Shown: piece by piece, positions 27,381 to 37,572 of the stretch | How the letters are laid out: every line of letters starts with the position of its first letter | Numbering within the stretch: the first letter of the stretch is position 1 | Source: Rhizobium sp. RCAM05350 | GTDB taxonomy: Bacteria; Pseudomonadota; Alphaproteobacteria; Rhizobiales; Rhizobiaceae | DNA: 64,000 nucleotides | NCBI GenBank assembly: GCA_024426085.1 | Contig: CP087974.1 | Coordinates: 3,692,001-3,756,000 of the forward strand | Direction of reading: 5' to 3' | The notes under the pieces: generated by a model | The model's database searches: none | What the model saw: the letters and a program-made list of their open reading frames with translations, nothing else | What the model was told of the DNA's origin: nothing | Made by a program: the position numbers and the translations under genes

Positions 27381-29033
27381 CAATTGCCCCAGAGCTTCCA
27401 GAACGGGCGCTTCTTCGGCTGCTGTTCGGCAACTGGTGCTGCCTCGGTGGCGGCGGCTGCCTGTGCTGCCGCGTCAACCGGCTTTTTTGCCGTTTCGGAG
27501 GCAACGGGTTGGGACGTCGCCGCGACCGGCTTTTGTTCGGCAGGCTGTTGAACTGCGGCCTCGGTGGGCGTCACGGCTGCAGGCTGCAATGTCCGGGCGT
27601 CATTGCCACCCTTGGCAAACAGGCTGCCCCAGAAGCCCTTCTTGGCGGGCGTCGGCTCGGGCTGAGCCACAGGGGCAGCCTCGATCGTGGCGGTCTCCTG
27701 TTTTGTGACTTCGAGCGGCTGCTGTATCGCTTCGGCGCCGCTTGCACGGGCTGTGGCGACCATTGCCGGCTGCTGAGCGGTATCTACAGGCGCGACAGCG
27801 GCTGGTTGTAGCTGTTGCGCATTGTCGCCGCTTTTGGAGAACAGGCCTCCCAAGAAGCCTTTCTTGGTTGTCGCCTGTTCGACGGATACCGTTTCAACCG
27901 GGCGCGGCAGCGGGGTTTTCGGCCGGCACCGGCACGCTCTTGCCGTTGCGCGTTGATTTTTCGAGTTCGGCTTTCTGGATCTCAATCGCCTTCTTGGCTT
28001 CTTCCAGTTCGGCGCGGCGGGCTTCCTGCTTTTCGAGGTCGGCGACCTTCATCAGCTTGCCGGCGTCGAGCGACGTCCCGGTCGGGGCATAGGCCAGTTC
28101 CTTGCCGACGCGCTGCTTGGCGACGATCGCCTTGCGCTCGGCTTCGGTCGGCTCATACCAGACCATGCCGTCGAGCTTCTTCGTCGCCTTGGCATAGTCC
28201 TCATTGTATTTTTTGTTATAGGCGGCGAGTGCTCCCTGCATGACCGCAGGCGTCGACATCGCCGGGCATTGGCCGGCCGGGCTGAACTTGCCGTCGGTCT
28301 GCTGGTTGAAAACGTATTTCTTCTCGCAGATGTTCACTTCCGGCGGGCGCTTGGAGATCTCGAACTGGTCGTAGCCGGGCTTCAGCATGTTCCAGAAGTC
28401 GATGTTCGGGCTGTTGCGGTGGCGCGCCATGTTCTCCGCGGTCATGCGGAAGGGCAGGGCCTGCAGCTGGATTGCCTGCTGGCCGCCTTTGTAGGCGTCA
28501 CGCGACAGGGCAAAGATTTCCTGCATCTGCTCGTCGGTCATCGAATAGCAGCCGGACGACGAGCAGGCACCATGGATCATCAGATTGGTGCCGTAGCGGC
28601 CGTTGGCCTGGTCGAAACGGTTGGGGAAGCCTGTATTGATGGCCAGGTAATAGCTGGAGTTCGGGTTCATCTGGCCCGGCGAGATCGGGTAGAAACCTTC
28701 CGGCGCCTGCCGGTCGCCTTCCTTGACCTTGGGGCCGAGCTTGCCCGACCAGGCGCAGATCTTGTACTGGCGCAGCATCTCGAAACGGTTGGAAGAATTG
28801 GCCTTCCAGACTTCGAGAACGCCTTCCTCCTTGAAAATGCGCAGCATGATCGGCGAATCCTTCGCCATGCTCATCGCCTGCATTTTCTGGACGATCTTGC
28901 CGGAGAGCTGGTAGTTGACCTTGCTCGATACATTCTTGAGGTTGACGTCGACCGTATCCATCGCCTCATTGGCAGTGCAGCTCGAAAGGAGCGCAACGAT
29001 GGCAGCGGTGGCAACAAGATGTGTCAAACGCAT
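27380..29033 (-). CDS. L,D-transpeptidase lipoprotein, YkuD domain (one frameshift)
   Basis: The protein has ~550 residues. It starts with a lipoprotein signal (VATAAIVALLSSC). The YkuD domain (residues ~50-200) has the catalytic NLMIHGACSSSGCYSMTD motif with His and Cys. A helical linker follows, then a Pro/Ala/Gln-rich tail that repeats KKGF-x-G-x-LF-x-K-x-G-x(n)-LQPAAV twice and ends KKRPFWKLWGN. The frame breaks near 27906 in a C run. It cross-links or anchors peptidoglycan by L,D bonds. The tail repeats are noted separately. MRLTHL at 29033 is the start. Confidence 0.88.
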
Positions 29034-29236
29034 CGGCAAAGGTCCATCAAGAAAACTGTCGAACGTGGCGTTCCCATGCAGGCGGACCACAGGGAATCAA
29101 TATGCCCTTATACTTCACAAAATCTTAACCTTACAGAACCGCCTAGCCCCAACCGTTCCAGAGCGCACGAATATGGCCAAGGTTGGACCGTGCGCCCCAT
29201 TTACCCTGCGAACCCATTGGATTCCAGCAAATGTGA

Positions 29237-30191
29237 TTAAAGCTGGCGGCCGATCGCCAGGTATTTCTGGCGGCGGTCTGAACGGAGCTGGTCGCCGGTG
29301 CGGCCAGACAGTTCCTTCAGCGCATCCACGATGACAGTGCCGGTCTTTCCGATCACGGCGTCCGGATCGCGGTGCGCGCCGCCGACTGGCTCGGTAATGA
29401 TGCCGTCGATGATCCCCAGCGACTTCAGGTCTTCGGCGGTGATCTTCATGTTGGTTGCCGCTTCCTTGGCGCGGGTACTGTCGCGCCAGAGGATCGAGGC
29501 AGCGCCTTCCGGCGAGATGACGCTGTAGATCGCGTGTTCGAGCATGTAGACCCGGCTGCCGGTGGCAATGGCAATGGCGCCGCCGGAACCGCCTTCGCCG
29601 ATGACAACGGAGATGATCGGGACGCGCATGTTCAGGCACATTTCCGTCAGACGGGCGATAGCTTCCGCCTGGCCACGTTCTTCGGCGCCGATGCCGGGAT
29701 AGGCGCCGGCAGTGTCGATCAGGGTGATCAACGGCAGGCCGAAACGGTCGGCCATTTCCATCACACGGATAGCCTTGCGGTAGCCTTCCGGACGGGCGCT
29801 GCCAAAGTTGTGCTTGATGCGCGACTTGGTGTCATTGCCCTTTTCCTGGCCGATGACGGCGACAGGCGTGCCGCGGAAGCGGGCAAGGCCGGCCTGGATC
29901 GCTTCGTCATTGGCAAACTTGCGGTCGCCGGCCAGCGGCGTGAATTCGGTGAAGAGGTTAGCGGCATATTCCTGGAAGTGCGGGCGCTGCGGATGGCGCG
30001 CGACCTGCGTCTTCTGCCAGGGGTTCAGCTTGGAATAGATTTCGGCCATCGCCTCGCGGGCGCGCACTTCCAGACGCTCGACCTCGTCGGTCGTGTCGAT
30101 GCTCTCGTCCTCGCTGGCAATCTTCTTCAGCTCGTGAATCTTGCCTTCGAGATCGGAGATTGGTTTTTCGGAAATCGAGATAATTGTGCAT
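29237..30191 (-). CDS. accA: Acetyl-CoA carboxylase carboxyltransferase alpha subunit AccA (one frameshift)
   Basis: AccA and AccD transfer CO2 from biotin to acetyl-CoA, the first step of fatty-acid synthesis. The ~317-residue protein starts [18 protein letters not shown] and has the carboxyltransferase signatures [20 protein letters not shown] and [19 protein letters not shown]. The frame breaks near 30178, where one base is added in TTCGAAAAA, 14 bases from the start codon. The unrepaired frame appears fused to xerD, which is an artefact. The gene is essential. Confidence 0.95.
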
Positions 30192-30270
30192 GTGATGCGT
30201 TTCCGATCATATTGCGTCAGTGGCTTCGGACATGACGATCCCGTCGTCCCGGCCAAGGGTTCTGGCGCTC

Positions 30271-31231
30271 CTAATCCTGTTTTTTTCGCCTGTTTGGCAA
30301 GAGGGTGATGGTTCTGGACCAGCTGATGCAGCCGTTCTTCCAGCACATGGGTATAGATTTGTGTCGTTGAAATGTCCGAATGCCCGAGAAGTTCCTGCAC
30401 GGCACGAAGGTCGGCGCCGTTGGCCAGGAGGTGGCTGGCAAAGGCGTGGCGCAGCACATGCGGCGAGATTGCCTGCAACGCGGATGCCGGCGCGGGCGGC
30501 AAGACATCCTTGAGGTCGCGGGCAAAAACCTGGCGTGGCAGGTAGCCCGCCTTGCCGGAGGAGGGGAACAGCCACGGGCTTTCCGGCGGCGGGGTTTTCT
30601 GCGCAGCATTGTCGCTGGCCATCGCTGCGCCATAGGCCTGCATTGCCCGGATCGCCGAATGCGACAGCGGCACCATGCGCTCCTTGTTGCCCTTGCCGCG
30701 AACGACGAGAAAGCGGCCGTTCTGGGCGAGCACCGAGGCCGGCAGCGAAACAAGTTCGCTCACCCGCATGCCGGTGGCATAGAGCAGTTCGATCAGCGCA
30801 TGCATGCGCAGCCTGCAAACCGTGTCGCCGCCGCTTTTCGCCGCTTCCTGTTCCGCCTGACCGATCAGCTTGGAGACGTCGTCGATGCTCAGCACCTTGG
30901 GCAGCGAGCGGGCTTTCTTCGGCGCGTCGAGAACGCCGGTCGGATCGTCTGTCCGCAATCCTTCGGCATAGAGAAACTTGTAGAACTGCCGCAGTGCAGA
31001 GAGCCGGCGCGCCTGCGACGAGGCTTTGAAACCCTGCTGTGCCAGATGGGAGAGGTAGGCGCGCAAATCTTCCGAGGCGGCCTCGGTCGGCTTGATGCCG
31101 CGCTGCTTGAGAAAGGAATAGGCGTCTTCGAGATCGCGCTCGTAGGAGATCAACGTGTTGTTGGCGGCGCCCCGCTCGGCGCTCATCATCTCCAGGAAGG
31201 ATTCCATATGGGCGGCGGAGAGATCGATCAT
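30271..31231 (-). CDS. xerD: Site-specific tyrosine recombinase XerD (one frameshift)
   Basis: XerD resolves chromosome dimers at dif with XerC. The N-terminal core-binding domain ([17 protein letters not shown]) is followed by the catalytic domain with Arg ([10 protein letters not shown]), Lys ([11 protein letters not shown]), His-x-x-Arg ([14 protein letters not shown]), His ([15 protein letters not shown]) and the Tyr nucleophile. The real stop is TAG at 30271; an A run (30280-30286) is one base too long. The start at 31231 overlaps the stop of the preceding 49-residue gene by ATGA. Confidence 0.93.
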
Positions 31232-31377
31232 TGCGGCTTGTTGATCCGCTCGGAGGGAATACGGATGGTCACGTCGCGCTCCACCGGGTTGACGAAGGTC
31301 ACCAGCGCCACCATCGTTCCATAGATCACGCCGGCGATCAGGGCGCAGATGAACAGGAACCGGAATAGGCTGGGCAT
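31228..31377 (-). CDS. Small single-pass membrane protein upstream of xerD
   Basis: This is a 49-residue protein: [20 protein letters not shown], with one membrane helix, then [20 protein letters not shown]. The AGGAG box lies 7 bases before ATG 31377, and the TGA overlaps the xerD ATG (ATGA), so translation is coupled. Its position and length are conserved in rhizobia as far as I recall. The function is unknown. Confidence 0.75.
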   Translation of the reverse strand: MPSLFRFLFICALIAGVIYGTMVALVTFVNPVERDVTIRIPSERINKPQ

Positions 31378-31535
31378 TTTCAACTCCTAGGGTCAGGGGT
31401 CTATATGACCATGCCCGTTTGCAAGTGCAAGAACCGCTGTATCGCACGGGATTCCCGTTGCCTTGTATGCCGTGAAGTCTTGACGCTTCCGGCTGATTTG
31501 TCGATACCGGAACGGAACGGGGAAATTGAAACTGC

Positions 31536-32114
31536 ATGAGCGACGTGATTGAACCGGTTTCCGAAGCGCTGATCGAGCGGGCGAAGGCCGCGCTCAGGCG
31601 ACGAAACCTCGTCTTCGTCGGTCTGATGGGGGCCGGAAAATCGGCGATTGGCCGGATGACGGCGTCGGCGCTCGGGGTTCCCTTTGTCGATTCCGATCAT
31701 GAGATCGAGCGCGTTTCGCGCATGACGATCAGCGAACTGTTTGCAGCCTATGGCGAGGACGAGTTTCGGGCGCTGGAGGCCCGTGTCATCAAGCGCCTGC
31801 TGAATACCGGCCCGCGCATCGTCTCCACCGGCGGCGGTGCCTATATCAATGAGCGCACCCGCAAGCATATCAAGCGCCACGGCCTGTCCGTCTGGCTGAA
31901 CGCCGAACTCGAGGTGCTGTGGGAGCGCGTCAACAAGCGCGATACCCGCCCGCTGCTGAAAACCGAAAACCCCAAGCAGACGCTCGAAAACCTCATGAAC
32001 GCCCGCTATCCGATCTATGCGCAGGCGGACCTCACCGTGCTGTCCCACGATGTCAAGAAAGAGGTGATGGTGGAAGAGGTTCTTGCCGCCCTCGCCAGTC
32101 TCCCGAAGAAGTGA
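31536..32114 (+). CDS. aroK: Shikimate kinase AroK
   Basis: AroK phosphorylates shikimate in chorismate synthesis. The 192-residue protein has the P-loop GLMGAGKS, the shikimate-binding VDSDHEIE and STGGGAY motifs, and the LID-region RPLLK. The frame is intact. aroB follows by 4 bases, the usual rhizobial order. The 160-base gap upstream separates it from the divergent small membrane-protein gene and should carry the promoter. Confidence 0.95.
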   Translation: MSDVIEPVSEALIERAKAALRRRNLVFVGLMGAGKSAIGRMTASALGVPFVDSDHEIERVSRMTISELFAAYGEDEFRALEARVIKRLLNTGPRIVSTGGGAYINERTRKHIKRHGLSVWLNAELEVLWERVNKRDTRPLLKTENPKQTLENLMNARYPIYAQADLTVLSHDVKKEVMVEEVLAALASLPKK

Positions 32115-32118
32115 AGCC

Positions 32119-33252
32119 ATGACCACTGCCAGCCTATCCGCCGCCCGCAAAACCGTTCGCGTCAATCTGGGCGATCGTTCCTACGATATCCTCATCGGCC
32201 CCGGCCTGATCGCCACGGCCGCCGGCGAGATCGCCGGACGGCTGAAGGGTCGGCGCATGGCGGTGATTACCGATGAGCATGTCGCGCCGCTCTATCTCGA
32301 GCCGCTGATGGAAAGCCTGAAGGCAAAGGGCATCACGGCCGTGTCGCTTGTGCTGCCGGCCGGTGAAAAGACCAAGAGCTTCGAACATCTGATCCCGGTC
32401 TGCGAGGCGATCCTCGGTGCCCGGATCGAGCGCAACGATGCGGTCATCGCGCTCGGTGGCGGCGTCATCGGCGATCTCACCGGCTTTGCCGCCGGCATTG
32501 CCCGTCGCGGATCGTGGTTCATCCAGATCCCGACCTCGCTCCTGGCGCAGGTGGATTCATCCGTCGGCGGCAAGACCGGCATCAATTCGCCGCACGGCAA
32601 GAACCTGATCGGCGTCTTCCATCAGCCGGATCTGGTGCTCGCCGATACCGACGTGCTCGACACGCTGAGCCCCCGCGAATTCAAGGCCGGTTATGCCGAG
32701 GTCGCCAAGTACGGCCTGATCGACAAGCCGGAGTTCTTTGCCTGGCTGGAAAACAACTGGCAGGCGGTGTTTGCCGGCGGTGATGCCCGGATCGAGGCGA
32801 TCGCCATCAGCTGTCAGGCCAAGGCCGACGTCGTTGCTGCCGATGAGCGTGAGAATGGCCGGCGTGCGCTGCTCAATCTCGGCCACACATTCGGCCATGC
32901 GCTCGAAGCGGCGACACAATACGATGGTGCTCGCCTGGTGCATGGTGAAGGCGTGGCGATCGGCATGGTGCTGGCGCATCAGTTTTCGGCGCGCATGAAC
33001 CTTGCGAGCCCCGATGATGCGAAACGTGTCGAAGCGCATCTGAAGACGGTCGGCCTGCCGACCCGGATGGATGAGATTCCGGGCACATTGCCACCGGTGG
33101 AAAAGCTGATGGATGCCATCGCCCAGGACAAGAAGGTCAGCGGCGGCAAGCTCACCTTCATCCTGACACGCGGCATCGGGCAATCCTTTGTCGCCGATGA
33201 CGTTCCGGGATCGGAAGTGAGCGCCTTTCTGAAGGAAAAGCATCCGGGATGA
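32119..33252 (+). CDS. aroB: 3-dehydroquinate synthase AroB
   Basis: AroB converts DAHP to 3-dehydroquinate, the second step of the shikimate pathway. The 377-residue protein is intact, with the NAD-binding ALGGGVIGDLTGFAAG, the substrate and metal region LLAQVDSSVGGKTGIN, and the zinc ligands in GHTFGHALEA and VHGEGVAIGM. It lies directly downstream of aroK, and its TGA overlaps the ATG of the CorC-like gene (ATGA). Confidence 0.96.
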   Translation: MTTASLSAARKTVRVNLGDRSYDILIGPGLIATAAGEIAGRLKGRRMAVITDEHVAPLYLEPLMESLKAKGITAVSLVLPAGEKTKSFEHLIPVCEAILGARIERNDAVIALGGGVIGDLTGFAAGIARRGSWFIQIPTSLLAQVDSSVGGKTGINSPHGKNLIGVFHQPDLVLADTDVLDTLSPREFKAGYAEVAKYGLIDKPEFFAWLENNWQAVFAGGDARIEAIAISCQAKADVVAADERENGRRALLNLGHTFGHALEAATQYDGARLVHGEGVAIGMVLAHQFSARMNLASPDDAKRVEAHLKTVGLPTRMDEIPGTLPPVEKLMDAIAQDKKVSGGKLTFILTRGIGQSFVADDVPGSEVSAFLKEKHPG

Positions 33253-34587
33253 GCAACGAGACATTCACGCTGTTCGTGACGGACTATGGTCCGGGCATCC
33301 TGATCATTCTCGTGATGATCCTGTTGTCGGCGTTTTTCTCGGGCTCGGAAACCGCGCTCACCGCCGCATCCCGGTCGCGCATGCACACGCTGGAGGCCAA
33401 TGGCGATGAGCGGGCCGGCATGGTCAACCGGCTGATCGAACGCCGCGATCGGTTGATCGGCGCGCTCCTGATCGGCAACAATCTTGCCAACATCCTGTCC
33501 TCCTCAATTGCCACCAGCCTGTTCCTGCATTTCTTCGGTGCATCGGGCGTTGCCTATGCGACTTTGGCCATGACGGTCATTCTGGTCATCTTCGCCGAAG
33601 TGCTGCCCAAGAGTTGGGCGATCGCGGCGCCGGACCGATTTGCGCTCGGGGTAGCGCGAGCCGTCCACCTCATCGTTCTGGTGGTCGGCCCGGTCTCCAG
33701 CCTGGTGAACTGGATCGTCCGGCGTATCCTTGGCCTGTTTGGCATCAATCTGTCCTCGGAAATGCCGATGCTGACGGCGCACGAGGAATTGCGTGGTGCC
33801 GTCGATTTCCTCCACCGTGAAGGTTCCGTCATCAAGGCCGACCGCGACCGGCTGGGCGGCGTTCTAGATCTGGGCGAGCTCGAAATCTCCGACATCATGA
33901 TCCACCGCACGTCGATGCGCGGTATCAATGCCGATGATGCGCCGGAAGTAGACGGTTCGCACCGTGCTCGAAAGTCCTTACACCCGCATGCCGGTCTGGC
34001 GCGGATCGACCTGATAACATCATCGGCGTCGTGCATGCCAAGGATCTGTTGCGGGCACTTGCCGAACCGGATGTCGAGCCGGGAAAACCTCGATATCGTC
34101 CGTATTGTGCAAAAACCGTGGTTCGTGCCGGAAACCACCAATCTGAAAGAACAGCTCAACGCCTTCCTGCGCCGCAAGGTGCATTTCGCCATCGTCGTCG
34201 ATGAATATGGCGAGGTTCAGGGGCTGGTGACGCTGGAAGATATTCTCGAGGAAATCGTCGGCGATATTTCCGACGAGCACGATATCGAAATCCAGGGCGT
34301 GCGTCAGGAAGCCGACGGCTCGATCGTCGTCGATGGCAGCGTGCCGATCCGTGATCTCAATCGCGCACTCGACTGGAACCTGCCGGACGAGGAGGCGACG
34401 ACGGTGGCTGGCCTTGTCATCCACGAATCCAAGACGATCCCGGAAGAACGGCAGGCGTTCACCTTCTATGGCAAACGCTTCACGGTGATGAAGCGGGTGA
34501 AGAACCGGATCACGCGGCTTAGGATCAGGCCGGCGGACGATGCAGGGGATGCCTCCGCCCCTGGCACAGGGCGAAGGCCGCGAGTAG
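33249..34587 (+). CDS. CorC/HlyC-type DUF21-CBS transporter (about four frameshifts)
   Basis: An integral membrane protein of ~445 residues: a DUF21 domain with four membrane segments (LIILVMILLSAFFSGSETAL and LIGNNLANILSSSIATSLFL), two CBS domains (MIHRTSMRGINADDAPE; FAIVVDEYGEVQGLVTLEDI) and a C-terminal CorC_HlyC domain (DGSVPIRDLNRALDWNLPDE). The family exports or regulates Mg/Co ions. Breaks lie near 33950, at 34012 (ACCGAT read as ACCTGAT), near 34075 and near 34560; the repaired end is ...LAQGEGRE at 34587. Coupled to aroB. Confidence 0.88.
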
Positions 34588-34598
34588 CCGGCGCGGGA

Positions 34599-36197
34599 TC
34601 AGCGGTTGCCGATGATGCCGCCAAGGGCGCCGCCGAGCAGGCCGCCGGCGAATGCGGCACCTGCCGGGTCCACTCCACCGACGTTACGGTCGACCGGGCC
34701 TTCCAGCGTATCTGCTTGCGGCTGTTGCTGCTGCCTCTTGACGCGCTGCTGCGCCACCGCCTTCTGGCGCACCGGGGTCTGCGCCTTGCGAACCGCTGCG
34801 GCGGCTTTCTTCTGGGCCTCATACTGTGCCCGGATTTGCGGCATCATCGGATCCGTCTGGACGACCAGGAACATGTGCTGCTGCTGGGTCAGGTAGGTCG
34901 TTTCTGACCAGCCCGTTCTGGCGCTGCCAGGCACCGATCGCGCTGCGCGATTTGGCACCGAGCGCGCCGTCCGCCCCGCCGGTGACGTGGCCAAGCGCGC
35001 CCAGCCGCAGTTGAAGGTCGACCCGGCCACCTTTGTCGAGGTTCAGCGCGGATTCCGTCTCGGGCGTCCCCACGGTCAGCTTGACGTCGTCGGGAACGGC
35101 AACGGCGGTTCTGATCTGCGATGAGGATGCAGTTGCCTCGCCGGCCGGTGCCACTGCGGCAACTTCGGTTGTCGGTGTGGACTTCAGCTGATCAAGGTTG
35201 AGCTTGGCAAGTGTCGTGAAATTGCCGCTCGGGTATTGCTGCAGGTACAGTTCGTAATGTGCGACGGTGTTGCGCTTGGACGCTTCCTCCCAGAGCTTCT
35301 GCTCGACCGTCCAGCTGACCTCGGCCTTGTCGGTGGAGGCATCGGCATTGCCGGTGGCCTCGACCTCCGTTGCCGGGACCTGTGCCTCAGCCGGCGCATC
35401 GCCGCCAATGAAGACTTCGCGTGAAAGCGATGCGTTGTGCCATGGACGCTGCGCGCCGCCGGTTGCTTCCGAGACATCGGCCCGCACCCGTGTCAGGGCG
35501 CTCTGGATTTCCAGACCGGGCGTGGTCAGGTGTCGCGCAAGGGCAGCCGTGTAAGGGCTGTTGACGCCCTTGCCGTCATAGGCAACGGCGCCCGGATCGG
35601 TCGCGTAGGCGATCAGCAATCCGCCGGAGCCCGTGCTCTGGCCGTTGGCCTGCACCGGCGCCAGCCCGACGCCCATCGAAGCCGAGCGGCTGGCCGGCAG
35701 AACCTTTGCCAGTGAGCGCGCCAGCGGGTTGTCGCGGCAGGCATCGAGAATGATGATGCTGACGGCCGGATCCGGCGGCAGGGCGCCAAGAACCTTGTCG
35801 GCCGGAATGGTGCGCGTCTGCAACTGCGCCGCTTTTTCCAGCTGCGCGTCGATCGGTACGAGGTAGTTGCGGCCATCCACCTGCAGCCCGTGGCCGGCAT
35901 AGTAGACGATCGCGACTTCGGCGTCGTAGGCGATTTCAGTGAACTGATCGACCAGCGCGGTCATCCCCGCCTTGTCGAGATCCGAGCCATCGACCACGGT
36001 AAACCCCGCCGCCCTGCAACATCTCAGACATCAGCTTGGCGTCGTTCTTCGGATTTGGCAGCTCCACCGCGTGTTTATAGGCGCTGTTGCCGATCACCAG
36101 CAGCGACTTTCTTGCCGGACGGCGTCGTGGCTGATGCGTAACCCATTGATAAGAACGCGGCGACAAACACCGCGACAAGCCCAAACCTCCTGAGCAT
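34599..36197 (-). CDS. Caspase-like (peptidase C14) exported protein with peptidoglycan-binding segment (three frameshifts)
   Basis: The protein has ~530 residues. After a signal peptide (VAVFVAAFLSMGYASA), a p20 caspase domain starts at SLLVIGNSAYKHAVELPNPK. The catalytic His is in VYYAGHGLQVDGRNYL and the Cys in IIILDACRDNPLA. A variable region and a SEL/TPR-like segment (NTVAHYELYLQQYPSGNF) follow. Next is a peptidoglycan-binding-1-like segment (LQLRLGALGHVTGGADGALG) and a C-terminal glycine zipper (AFAGGLLGGALGGIIGNR). Breaks lie near 36112, 36008 and 34915. Role: periplasmic orthocaspase of unknown substrate. Confidence 0.85.
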
Positions 36198-36412
36198 CGT
36201 CTTGACCTCAAAAACAAGGCTCGCCGAACAACCTGTGGTCGGCTCCGCCTGAACAATGAATTTTCTGTATGTCTTGATGTTCAACGGATCATGCGATCCG
36301 GTTATTCCCCACCTGCCTTAATTGTAGAGGCAGGGCCGAAAGCCGTCAATTCGACCGGGTCTTGAAAACTGGTGGGTTCAGCACGGTACTGGCAGGTAAT
36401 CTACACGCCGCT

Positions 36413-36694
36413 TTACCAGCGGGTTGTTTCCCCGGGAACAGCGGGTTCGACCATGAGCGCATGCAACCCGGCGTCGAATTCGGCCTTCAAAATTTCATTG
36501 ATGGCGCGGTGGCGAGCGATGCGGCTCATGCCGATAAAGGCGCTGGAAACGATCCGTACCCGCATATGGGTTTCGCCGGTGCCGTCGATATCCGGATGGT
36601 GGCCGGCATGTAGATGGCTTTCGTTGACAACAATCAATCGTTCGGGCGAAAAGGCCGCGTTGAGTTTTGTTTCGATGCGGCTTTGAAGCGACAT
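36413..36694 (-). CDS. bolA: BolA-family protein
   Basis: BolA proteins pair with monothiol glutaredoxins in iron-sulfur handling and stress control. The 93-residue protein has the class II KH-like fold, with LIVVNESHLHAGHH, HMRVRIVSSAFIGMSRIARH and INEILKAEFDAGLHAL. The conserved His of the BolA-Grx interface is in HLHAGH. The gene is intact and divergent from the J-domain gene, the usual rhizobial arrangement. Confidence 0.93.
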   Translation of the reverse strand: MSLQSRIETKLNAAFSPERLIVVNESHLHAGHHPDIDGTGETHMRVRIVSSAFIGMSRIARHRAINEILKAEFDAGLHALMVEPAVPGETTRW

Positions 36695-36855
36695 GTTTTA
36701 GCCCCGTTTCTCTGGCTTTTCCGTAAGCATCGGTCTCAAACGAACGACACGTCCGGGATTGCGTTTTGCGCGGTGCAAAATGGCTTCACAAAGCCTGCAA
36801 CATTCCCATTTGTCAATTCTTGTTGTGGCGCCTGCCACGCCCCATAATTAGCGCC

Positions 36856-37479
36856 ATGAAACTTGATTCAAAATACTTCGACGGGATCCGGACGCGCCTG
36901 CAAGGTGACCCAGAAACCCGAGCCGATGGCACCCAAATGTCAGTGGGACGGGTGCGAGGAGAATGCTGTTCATCGCGCCGGTGGGTCGCAATGCCGAAAA
37001 TGAATTTTTCATGTTCTGCTTCGAGCACGTCAAGGAATACAACAAGGGTTACAACTATTTTTCGGGACTTTCCGACAGCGAGATCGCGCTACCAGAAAGA
37101 GGCGATCACCGGCCATCGTCCGACATGGACGGTGGGGGTGAACAAGAATGCCAAGAATGCGCCGCAGCAGTCGCAGCAGCGCTCCGGCTCGGCCGGTGCG
37201 CAGGCCCGCATGCGCGATCCCTTCGGCTTCGTCGATCAGGCGCGTGCACGTGTTCCACGGCAGGAGCCACGGCTGCGCAAGCTGAAGACATTGGAGGCCA
37301 AGGCCTTCGAAACGCTCGGCCTGCATGCCAATGCCACACCGGCTGACGTCAAGACGGCCTACAAAGAGCTTGTAAAAAGCATCACCCCGATGCAAATGGC
37401 GGAGACAGGGGGATCGGAAGAGCGTTTTCGCGCCGTGATCCAGGCATATCAATTGTTAAAACAGGCTGGCTTCTGCTAG
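36856..37479 (+). CDS. J-domain protein with N-terminal zinc-like region (about four frameshifts)
   Basis: The repaired protein has ~208 residues. The N-terminal part has CQWDGC and FFMFCFEHVKEYNKGYNYF, resembling a small Cys/His metal site. The C-terminal ~60 residues are a J-domain (ETLGLHANATPADVKTAYKEL), whose HPD motif is hidden: an A run is one base short and a G run is one too long around 37374-37412, and repair gives KKHHPDANGGDRGSEER. Other breaks are at 36899 (CCGCAA read as CCTGCAA) and near 37089. It stimulates a DnaK-type chaperone. cobS follows. Confidence 0.88.
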   Translation: MKLDSKYFDGIRTRLQGDPETRADGTQMSVGRVRGECCSSRRWVAMPKMNFSCSASSTSRNTTRVTTIFRDFPTARSRYQKEAITGHRPTWTVGVNKNAKNAPQQSQQRSGSAGAQARMRDPFGFVDQARARVPRQEPRLRKLKTLEAKAFETLGLHANATPADVKTAYKELVKSITPMQMAETGGSEERFRAVIQAYQLLKQAGFC

Positions 37480-37572
37480 GAACCCGTTTTATTACGGTCA
37501 CACATTTATAAAGGCATAGACGGGAACGCCCCCGCCAATCGAGTCAAGGGGCTTTACCGTGCTGGAGACATG

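Noticed and set aside
29237-31537. A 766-codon frame joining XerD and AccA as a fusion enzyme
   Set aside because: An A run at 30280-30286 that is one base too long removes the XerD stop, and an extra base near 30178 moves the AccA start out of frame. Both proteins have normal ends when these are corrected.
34588-34907. CorC-like protein extended by ~100 residues at its C-terminus
   Set aside because: The extension is antisense to the caspase-like gene and has no family match; a missing C near 34560 hides the true stop at 34587.
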